This document shows, piece after piece, positions 5,101 through 10,644 of a stretch of DNA of 10,644 bases. The DNA lies in the NCBI GenBank assembly GCA_024763115.1, contig JANTGB010000052.1, forward strand, positions 1-10,644, given 5' to 3'. Every line of letters begins with the position of its first letter. Within the stretch, counting starts at the first letter, position 1. The notes under the pieces were generated by a model. That model searched no databases. It saw nothing but the letters and a program-made list of their open reading frames with translations, and was not told the origin of the DNA. Position numbers and translations under genes: made by a program. This DNA is from Desulfobulbaceae bacterium (lineage in GTDB: Bacteria > Desulfobacterota > Desulfobulbia > Desulfobulbales > SURF-16).

Positions 5101-8100
5101 TGAATAAGGCCGAGAAAACAGACAAGGGGCCGATTCCCTGGATGGCTGCCAATCCAGTGGCTGCCAATCTCCTGATGATTTTTCTCCTGGTGGGCGGTTT
5201 TTTCTGGGGAACAAAAATCAAACAGGAGGTCTTTCCTGATTTTCTCCTCGACAAGGTAAGGGTGTCGGTGGTTTATCCCGGTGCCGGCCCCGAGGAGATT
5301 GAAGAGGGAATAATCCTTCCCATTGAAGAGGCTATCCAGGGAATTGACGGCATTGAAGAAGTAACGGCCGTGGCCCGGGAAGGCAGCGGCACGGTAAATG
5401 TTGAAGTCCTGGCCGGAGCTGATCTGCAGCAGTTGGGTATTGATATCAAAAATGAAATCGATCGGATAACCTCATTTCCCGAAGAAGCCGAAGAGCCCCT
5501 GGTAACCATTCCCACCCGGAAAAGACAGGTTGTCACCCTGGTTATTTACGGCGACCAGAACCGCACAGTCCTTCGGGAAGTAACGGAGATGATCCGCGAC
5601 CAGCTTCTCCAGGATAAAGAAATCACCCAGGTGGAACTTCGGGGAGAGCGGCCTCTGGAGATGACCATTGAGGTCTCTCACCAGACCCTGCGGGCCTATA
5701 AGTTGAAACTTGCCGACATTGCCCGGAGAATAAGAAGTTCCGCCCTTGACCTGCCCGGCGGCAGCATAAAAACGCGCGGCAGGGAAATCCTGGTCAGGAT
5801 GAAGGAAAGAAAGGATTATCAACAGGAATTCGCCCATATCCCCATTATCAGCAAGGCGGACGGCACAACCGTTACTCTGGGAGAAATAGCGAAGATAACC
5901 GATGGTTTTGAGGATACCGACCAGTTCCTGGTTTACAACGGTAAACCGGCCATCGGTATTGAGGTTTTCCGGGTGGGCATGCAGACCCCGATTACCGTAG
6001 TTGATGCGGTTAATCGCCATATAGAGCAGCTGAATCAGACCCTGCCGGACGGGGTGTATGTGGACTCGCTTAATGACAAGTCCCGGATGTTTCAGGGCCG
6101 AATTAATCTGCTGGTCACGAACGGCTATCTCGGCCTGATTCTGGTTTTCGTCCTGCTCGGCCTTTTTCTGGAGATTCGGCTGGCTTTCTGGGTAACCCTG
6201 GGAATTCCTATTTCCTTTCTGGGCTCAATGTTCATAATTCCCCTGTTCGATGTCAGCATTAACATGGTATCGCTCTTTGCCTTTATTATTTCCCTGGGGA
6301 TTGTCGTGGATGACACCATTGTTATCGGTGAAAATATTTACCGTTACAAACAGCAGGGGTTTGATTCCTTCACCGCCGCCGTAAAGGGAGTCAAAGAGGT
6401 AGCCATGCCGGTTACATTTTCAGTTGTCACCAATATTGTCACCTTCCTGCCCCTTTATTTCGTTCCCGGCATGATGGGGAAATTTTTTCGGGTCATTCCG
6501 GTGGTCGTGGCCTCGGTTTTTTTTATTTCCCTGGTTGAGGCCCTTTTTGTCCTGCCGGCTCATCTGGGCCATCAACGGGAAAGTAAAAATTTTATTATTA
6601 ATTTTATTGCCCGCTATCAAAAACGTTTTTCCTACGGTTTTACGCATTTTGTCGAAAATGTTTACGGTCCTTTTCTCCGTTTTTTCCTGCGCTTCAGGTA
6701 TGTAAGCATTACCTGCGGCATTATTATCCTCATGCTGACCATGGCCTTTTTGAAAAGCGGGCGCATGGGCATTACCATGTTCCCCAGGCTTGAATCCGAT
6801 TTTTCCTATGGCACCGCCACCCTGGCAGTCGGCGTGCCGGTTGAGGATACCATCAGCGTCACCAGACAGATGCTGGCCGCTGCCGACCGGGTGCTGGCCA
6901 AGGTGGGACGGGAAAAACAGCTCAAAGGCATTCTTTCTTTTATTAACGGCAATAAAACCTGGACCCAGGTACACATGCTGCCGCCGGAAGAAAGAGTGAT
7001 AAACACCGCTGATTTTACCCGGCAATGGCGGCAGGAAACCGGCAATATTCCCGGCCTGGAATCCATGAAGTTTAAGGCCGATTTCGGCGGCCCGGGCGGC
7101 TCCAGTGCGGCAATCACGGTGGAACTGCAGCATCGCGATATTGACGTTTTAGCCAGGGCCGGCGCTGAATTGGCCGATATTTTAGGTTTTTTTCCAATTG
7201 TCTCTGATATTGACGACGGCTTTACTCCTGGAAAGGATCAGTATGATTTCCGCCTGAATGCCGAAGGTTATCAACTGGGCCTTACTCCCATGGAAGTGGC
7301 GCGGCAGATCAGGCACGGTTATTACGGCTATGAAGTGCTTACCCAGTTCCGGGGCCGCAACGAGATAACTGTTATGGTCAAATATCCTGAAAAAGAGAGG
7401 GAAGAGGAATATTATCTGGATGAGATGCTGATAACCACTCCCAGGGGAGTCAAGGTTCCCCTGCGGGAGGTGGTGGACATAAGCCGGGGCAAGGCCTACA
7501 CCACCATTGACCGGCGGGATGGACGGCGGGTTGTCTCGGTTACCTGTGATGTTACTCCCCAGAGCAAGGCGGAAATGGTGCTGGCCGCAATCAAGAAAGA
7601 CACCCTGCCTGAACTGAAGAAAAAATATCACGGCTTGAATTATAGTTTTGAAGGCAAGCAGGCGGACATGAAAGACAGTATGAAATCCCTGGGCCGCGGC
7701 ATGATTCTGGCCCTGATGATTATTTATGTTCTCCTGGCCATTCCTTTTCGCAGCTATATCCAGCCGGCGATAATCATGGTCAGCATCCCCTTCGGTATTG
7801 TCGGAGCCATTGTCGGCCACCTGATAATGGGATACAGCCTGAGCCTTTTAAGTATGTTCGGCGTGGTTGCGCTGGCCGGAGTGGTGGTTAATGATTCACT
7901 GGTTTTAATTGACGCGGCTAATCGCCGGGTGCGGCGGGGAGCCCATCATTATGCTGCCGTAACCCAGGCCGGTATTCAGCGCTTCCGTCCCATTATCCTG
8001 ACCACGCTCACCACTTTTTTCGGGTTGATGCCCATGATATTTGAGAGTTCGCGCCAGGCCCGTTTCCTGATTCCCATGGCCATCTCCCTGGGCTTCGGCA

Positions 8101-8183
8101 TCCTCTTCTCCACCCTGATTACCCTGGTTCTGGTACCGTCGCTTTATGTGATTGTCGAGGATGTTAAGAGATTGTTCAGGTAA
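5100..8183 (+). CDS. RND-family proton-driven efflux permease (AcrB/AcrD/AcrF superfamily)
   Basis: A 1027-residue inner-membrane pump subunit of usual length. TM1 is at about 20-37. The first large periplasmic loop runs about 40-335, TM2-TM6 about 338-490, TM7 about 535-552, the second periplasmic loop about 555-860 and TM8-TM12 about 866-1020. TM4 carries GIVVDDTIVIGENIYR with the paired acidic residues D404 and D405 that correspond to the AcrB proton-relay aspartates D407/D408. In TM10 the AcrB lysine (K940) position is valine: the segment reads GVVVNDSLVLID (927-938), so V930 replaces the lysine and D932 adds an acid. This V-N-D form occurs in RND subfamilies distinct from AcrB, so the protein is expected to be active but with a changed relay. 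It is the last gene of the regulator-OMF-MFP-RND operon, and its end overlaps the convergent GGDEF gene by 8 bp. The substrate cannot be predicted. Confidence 0.93.
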   Translation: MNKAEKTDKGPIPWMAANPVAANLLMIFLLVGGFFWGTKIKQEVFPDFLLDKVRVSVVYPGAGPEEIEEGIILPIEEAIQGIDGIEEVTAVAREGSGTVNVEVLAGADLQQLGIDIKNEIDRITSFPEEAEEPLVTIPTRKRQVVTLVIYGDQNRTVLREVTEMIRDQLLQDKEITQVELRGERPLEMTIEVSHQTLRAYKLKLADIARRIRSSALDLPGGSIKTRGREILVRMKERKDYQQEFAHIPIISKADGTTVTLGEIAKITDGFEDTDQFLVYNGKPAIGIEVFRVGMQTPITVVDAVNRHIEQLNQTLPDGVYVDSLNDKSRMFQGRINLLVTNGYLGLILVFVLLGLFLEIRLAFWVTLGIPISFLGSMFIIPLFDVSINMVSLFAFIISLGIVVDDTIVIGENIYRYKQQGFDSFTAAVKGVKEVAMPVTFSVVTNIVTFLPLYFVPGMMGKFFRVIPVVVASVFFISLVEALFVLPAHLGHQRESKNFIINFIARYQKRFSYGFTHFVENVYGPFLRFFLRFRYVSITCGIIILMLTMAFLKSGRMGITMFPRLESDFSYGTATLAVGVPVEDTISVTRQMLAAADRVLAKVGREKQLKGILSFINGNKTWTQVHMLPPEERVINTADFTRQWRQETGNIPGLESMKFKADFGGPGGSSAAITVELQHRDIDVLARAGAELADILGFFPIVSDIDDGFTPGKDQYDFRLNAEGYQLGLTPMEVARQIRHGYYGYEVLTQFRGRNEITVMVKYPEKEREEEYYLDEMLITTPRGVKVPLREVVDISRGKAYTTIDRRDGRRVVSVTCDVTPQSKAEMVLAAIKKDTLPELKKKYHGLNYSFEGKQADMKDSMKSLGRGMILALMIIYVLLAIPFRSYIQPAIIMVSIPFGIVGAIVGHLIMGYSLSLLSMFGVVALAGVVVNDSLVLIDAANRRVRRGAHHYAAVTQAGIQRFRPIILTTLTTFFGLMPMIFESSRQARFLIPMAISLGFGILFSTLITLVLVPSLYVIVEDVKRLFR

Positions 8184-9357
8184 GGGAATTTTTTTTATCC
8201 CCGGCCATTTTCCGCAGGAGATATTTACTTATTTCATTTTTGGATGAGTCGGCAATTTCCAGAAAAGCGATGCCTATATCATATAGATCCTTATCCAGGG
8301 CTTCAACCCTGACAACTGTGCCAATGACCTGAATCGTATTGTCGACTTCGGTAAGAGGAATGGTGAGATTTATTTTAGTGCCGATTTTTATAGACGTTTT
8401 GCTTTCAAAGAGGATTCCGGTAAGACTTATATTCTTGGCGTGAACCGAGAATTTATTGCCGATGTTTTCAAAATCAATTTGCTGAATCTGTATTTTGGAA
8501 TAGAAATCCATCCGGACGTAGCGGCGTTTGTTTTCTGAAAATATGGCAACATTATTTTTGCCGTCCGCCTTGGCCCGGTAAAGGGCCGCGTCGGCAAATT
8601 TAACCAGATTGCTCGGACTGGTGGTGTCAATGGGCAAGGAGGCCAGGCCGCCGCTTAAGGTCATGCGCAGTTCCTTACCTTCATAATGAAAAATATGTTC
8701 GCTTATTTTTCGCCGGATTCTTTCCCCGAGAATCAGGGCCTGAACCTTGCCGGTTTCCGGCAGGATGATAATAATTTCTTCGCCGCCGTAGCGGGCGGCA
8801 ATATCTTCAGCCCTTATCTGTTTGAGAATTATTCCGGCAACCGATTCCAGTAAAAAATCGCCGGCCTGGTGACCATAGGTGTCGTTTATCAGTTTAAAAT
8901 CATCAAGATCAAAAAATAAAATGGAAAGATCAGACTGATAACGTTTGGCCCGGCCCACTTCCCGATTTAAGGATTCTTCAAAATAGGCCCTGGTGTGAAG
9001 CCCGGTCAGTCGGTCAAATTTGATATTTTTTATGGTTTTTTCAAAGACATGGATTTCCACCATTACCGGATTTTTTAATGATTGGTGAATAGAACAGAAA
9101 TAGTCGCAGATAACTGTTGTCAGCCGGACATTTCTCCCCATTTTTTCTATCATTAAGGTGCGATGCTGAACAATTTCCTTCCAGCATTTTTCTGCTTCAC
9201 GTTGAGCAAAGCTCAGGTGGGTGAGGATATTGATGACAAGAATATAAACTGCACTGCCATGCTCAAGAGCCAGTTTGTCCAGTTCACTGATAAATTTGTC
9301 GTCATCACCGGCGTGATCGTACAGACACTGAATAATGGCGTTACGGATAAGTTCCAT
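8176..9357 (-). CDS. Diguanylate cyclase with C-terminal PilZ domain (GGDEF-PilZ)
   Basis: A 393-residue, apparently soluble protein. The N-terminal helical region (about 1-108) has no recognised sensor domain and no membrane segment. The GGDEF domain (about 112-275) contains FDRLTGLHTRAYFEE, FFDLDDFKLINDTYGHQAGD and the active-site loop RYGGEEI (GGEEI at 191-195, an accepted GGEEF-like form). The inhibitory I-site RAED (182-185) has the correct 5-residue spacing, so product feedback is likely. A PilZ domain (about 276-385) follows, with both c-di-GMP-binding motifs: RRYVR (R278 and R282) and NISLTG (N309, S311, G314). It should therefore synthesise c-di-GMP from GTP and also bind it. It is a single gene converging on the RND permease with an 8-bp overlap; its last residues (about 388-393) lie past the PilZ fold. 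ATG 9357 has no clear Shine-Dalgarno. The output partner is unknown. Confidence 0.92.
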   Translation of the reverse strand: MELIRNAIIQCLYDHAGDDDKFISELDKLALEHGSAVYILVINILTHLSFAQREAEKCWKEIVQHRTLMIEKMGRNVRLTTVICDYFCSIHQSLKNPVMVEIHVFEKTIKNIKFDRLTGLHTRAYFEESLNREVGRAKRYQSDLSILFFDLDDFKLINDTYGHQAGDFLLESVAGIILKQIRAEDIAARYGGEEIIIILPETGKVQALILGERIRRKISEHIFHYEGKELRMTLSGGLASLPIDTTSPSNLVKFADAALYRAKADGKNNVAIFSENKRRYVRMDFYSKIQIQQIDFENIGNKFSVHAKNISLTGILFESKTSIKIGTKINLTIPLTEVDNTIQVIGTVVRVEALDKDLYDIGIAFLEIADSSKNEISKYLLRKMAGDKKNSLT

Positions 9358-9408
9358 AAATAGATTTTGTCGGATTTATTGATTTAATCCCTTAGGAGCT
9401 GTTTTCGG

Positions 9409-9454
9409 GTTGTTTATTTCAAAAAAATTTAAAAATTCTTTTGAAATAAACAAC
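9409..9454. repeat. Perfect 16-bp AT-rich palindrome upstream of the GGDEF-PilZ gene
   Basis: GTTGTTTATTTCAAAA (9409-9424) is exactly repeated inverted as TTTTGAAATAAACAAC (9439-9454) around a 14-nt A/T-rich loop. It lies 52 bp upstream of the start at 9357 and 7 bp from element copy 3. The stem has few G/C pairs and no distinct terminal T-run, so it is a poor intrinsic terminator; an operator, a cruciform or a remnant of a palindromic repeat are alternatives. Confidence 0.8.
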
Positions 9455-9461
9455 TTGAATC

Positions 9462-9661
9462 GTAACTGCTCACGGGGTAGGCACCTAATATTCGCCAACC
9501 ACCTTACTTGTAACTGTTTACAGGGTGCCGTTAAGCGACCGGAGGGAGACTCCGGGAGATTTTTGCGATCAGACTGTCGCAGCATACTGGTGCTATGTAA
9601 GACAGGCTGATCGCGCAGGTAAGCGAAGACTCCGAATATGCGGTGCCATGTGAGCAGTTAC
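9462..9661 (+). mobile_element. Complete 200-bp non-autonomous element (copy 3), IS66-MITE-like
   Basis: The terminal inverted repeat is perfect over 12 bp: GTAACTGCTCAC at 9462-9473 and GTGAGCAGTTAC at 9650-9661. Inside are the end-like motif GTAACTGTTTACAGGGTGCC at 9510 (48 bp from the end, as in copies 1 and 2), a 25-bp-type unit TTAAGCGACCGGAGGGAGAC plus TCC, the hairpin at 9565-9614, and an extra shortened unit CAGGTAAGCGAAGACTCCG (9616-9634) that copy 2 lacks. The flanking 8-mers CTTGAATC and TATGATGC share only 4 positions, so no target duplication remains visible. There is no coding capacity. It sits between trmJ and the GGDEF-PilZ gene. Confidence 0.8.
9565..9614. other. Conserved hairpin inside element copy 3
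   Basis: GCGATCAG (9565-9572) pairs with CTGATCGC (9607-9614), and CTGTC (9574-9578) pairs with GACAG (9601-9605). Between these two segments the A9573-G9606 mismatch matches the A-G mismatch of copy 2. The 22-nt loop has the same length as in copy 2 and holds a small stem, 9583-9586 with 9594-9597. Several pairs are changed on both sides relative to copy 2, which supports selection on the fold. Confidence 0.8.
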
Positions 9662-9727
9662 TATGATGCTACACCAATTTATTTATAATTTCAAGGACAT
9701 GTCTTGCATGTTTCATAAAATGACTGT

Positions 9728-10462
9728 TTACTTCCCCCTTTGCCTGTTCAGCCAGTCAATTCGACTCCATAGTCCGCGTAATATATTGACTTCACGAGAG
9801 GAAAGTCCGGCCCGGTTGAATATCCGCCGAAAAATGCGGAGAATATGGTCGGGGTTCTGAAAATCAAGATAATTAATCTCAAGCAGGGTTCGGCGCATGT
9901 GCTGAAACATATTTTCCAGCTCATGATTGTTTGCCGGACAATTATTTGGGGCAGTGGGGCCGGTATGTTCGGGAACAGCCCTGGTAGCTTCATAGAGACA
10001 GAGGCAGACTGCCTGGGCCAGATTGAGGGAGGGTAAAGCCGGATCAGCCCTGATGGTCACAAGAACCCGGCAGAGATCAAGTTCCGCCGTGGTCAGGCCG
10101 TTGTCTTCGCGGCCGAACACCAGGGCAGCCCGGCCTGCTTCCGGCAGTCGGGCCAGTTCAGTGCTTATCTTGTCGGGATAGATAAATTGTCGGCGGTATT
10201 TACCGAGGCGCCTGGTAGTGCCGAAGCAGAGATGACAGTCAGCCAGGGCTGCCGCCAGATCAGGATAAATTTTCGCCTTTTCCAGCAATGGTTCTGATTT
10301 AACCGCCATGAGGCGCGCCCCGTTACCGAGATGATCGGCTCGGGGATTAACCAGGCGCAGGTCGGAAAAACCGAAATTCATCATGGCCCGGCTGACCGAA
10401 CCGATGTTTAAGGCGCCCTCGGGCTCTACCAGGACTATGGCGGTGCGGGGTTTGGGGGACAA
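9728..10462 (-). CDS. trmJ: TrmJ-type tRNA (cytidine/uridine-2'-O-)methyltransferase (SpoU/TrmH family)
   Basis: A 244-residue cytosolic SPOUT-fold enzyme. TrmJ uses S-adenosylmethionine to 2'-O-methylate the nucleotide at tRNA position 32. Motif 1 is NIGSVSRAMMNFGF (N19 and the conserved R25), motif 2 is LVFGREDNGLTTAEL (about 114-128) and motif 3 is LPSLNLAQAVCLCLYE (about 143-158), which together form the knotted cofactor site. The C-terminal helical segment (about 197-240, YLDFQNPDHILRIFRRIFNR) matches TrmJ rather than shorter TrmL proteins. A Pro/Asn-rich linker lies at about 164-180. The start is TTG at 10462: the frame remains open upstream to a TGA near 10498, but no ATG, GTG or TTG lies there. 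No strong Shine-Dalgarno is seen. It stands alone, with repeats on both sides. Confidence 0.87.
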   Translation of the reverse strand: MSPKPRTAIVLVEPEGALNIGSVSRAMMNFGFSDLRLVNPRADHLGNGARLMAVKSEPLLEKAKIYPDLAAALADCHLCFGTTRRLGKYRRQFIYPDKISTELARLPEAGRAALVFGREDNGLTTAELDLCRVLVTIRADPALPSLNLAQAVCLCLYEATRAVPEHTGPTAPNNCPANNHELENMFQHMRRTLLEINYLDFQNPDHILRIFRRIFNRAGLSSREVNILRGLWSRIDWLNRQRGK

Positions 10463-10475
10463 AATTTCACATTCA

Positions 10476-10497
10476 GAGGGGTGAATGGTCTCCCCTC
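10476..10497 (-). promoter_or_regulatory. Small hairpin in the trmJ leader
   Basis: GAGGGG (10476-10481) and CCCCTC (10492-10497) can form a 6-bp G/C-rich stem with a 10-nt loop, 13 bp upstream of the TTG start. On the coding strand one arm reads GAGGGG followed by AGA, the only purine-rich stretch near the start. It could affect trmJ translation, but there is no further support. Confidence 0.3.
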
Positions 10498-10508
10498 ATA
10501 AATAGCAG

Positions 10509-10644
10509 GCGTTCACCAGTACCTCACGGAGTCTACGCTTACCTCTTTGCGTAACCGTTCACCAGGGCACCAAATTTACGATAACCTTCAGTCCTGTAAG
10601 TGTTTACCAGTGCCTTAGATTCGTTCGTTTGGGACTTCGAAGCA
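10509..10644 (+). mobile_element. Diverged relative of the element family, running off the right edge
   Basis: Three end-like motifs in the same orientation are seen: GCGTTCACCAGTACC (10509), GTAACCGTTCACCAGGGCAC (10551) and GTAAGTGTTTACCAGTGCC (10596), 42 and 45 bp apart. CGGAGTCTACGCTTACC (10527-10543) matches the shortened 25-bp unit of copy 3 (other strand) at 16 of 17 positions. GTAA-plus-TTCACC ends are typical of IS66-family elements, so a fuller IS66-type element may begin here and continue outside the window; no transposase frame is visible within the window. Confidence 0.55.

Noticed and set aside
6420..7820. Long minus-strand frames (237 and 212 residues) opposite the RND gene
   Set aside because: Antisense shadows of a strongly supported permease; they have no recognisable domain and a shadow-type composition.
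8184..8201. Possible terminator after the RND gene (GGGA, T-run, TCCC)
   Set aside because: The T-run lies in the loop instead of after the stem, the stem has only 4 bp, and the site is inside the GGDEF-PilZ coding region.
9376..9610. Overlapping frames of 69 (-) and 66 (+) residues
   Set aside because: They lie in the palindrome and element copy 3. The minus-strand frame resembles the 1535-1723 frame only because both read the same DNA repeat, and the covarying hairpin explains the similarity better than a protein would.
9454..9669. Target-site duplication around element copy 3
   Set aside because: The flanking 8-mers CTTGAATC and TATGATGC agree at only 4 of 8 positions.
9697..9711. ACATG-TCTTG-CATGT inverted repeat as a trmJ terminator
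   Set aside because: Only a 5-bp stem with no T-run on the minus strand; too weak to call.
1..10644. Defence system, toxin-antitoxin pair, prophage or integron
   Set aside because: No nuclease, toxin, integrase or attC-like site was recognised; all protein-coding genes fit housekeeping, efflux or c-di-GMP functions.

Overview
The window looks like a chromosomal segment of a Gram-negative bacterium. It carries an ADP-heptose/LPS gene (gmhB), a divisome gene (ftsB), and a tripartite efflux pump with an outer-membrane lipoprotein. The style of the proteins (GGDEF-PilZ fusion, CecR-like TetR regulator, RND pump with a V-N-D TM10 motif) and of the intergenic repeats suggests Desulfobacterota (sulfate-reducer-like deltaproteobacteria). 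That is an inference from pattern, not a database result.

Layout. Positions 1-190 are the end of a repeat element with a tandem 25-bp array, running off the left edge. ftsB (212-520, +) and gmhB (521-1099, -) converge with no base between their stop codons. About 700 bp without a gene (1100-1799) hold a stack of unrelated repeats: a GGTTCA-type G-rich array, a GCTCTGC-type hairpin element, an AT-rich palindrome overlapping a sigma70-like promoter, two inverted arrays of CATGAAG units, and a complete 183-bp terminal-inverted-repeat element inserted between those arrays with an 8-bp target duplication. A four-gene operon follows on the + strand (1800-8183): TetR/CecR-like regulator, outer-membrane factor lipoprotein, membrane-fusion protein, RND permease. 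Each start overlaps the previous stop (ATGA, ATGA, TGATG). A GGDEF-PilZ protein (8176-9357, -) overlaps the permease end by 8 bp, tail to tail. Then come a 16-bp perfect AT-rich palindrome, a second complete element (9462-9661), a TrmJ-type tRNA methyltransferase (9728-10462, -, TTG start) and a diverged relative of the repeat family running off the right edge.

How it works together. The regulator probably controls the drug or solute efflux operon it heads: OMF in the outer membrane, MFP in the periplasm, RND pump in the inner membrane. The GGDEF-PilZ protein appears able both to make and to bind c-di-GMP, with an intact feedback site. ftsB, gmhB and trmJ are housekeeping genes.

The most unusual content is non-coding: a dispersed family of non-autonomous elements at four sites in 10.6 kb. 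The ends read GTAACTGCTCAC, and one copy has an 8-bp target duplication, which fits mobilisation by an IS66-type transposase. The two complete copies share a long internal hairpin whose arms differ by at least five compensatory base-pair changes, so the structure itself seems to be under selection. No CRISPR array, tRNA, rRNA, transposase gene or obvious defence system is visible.
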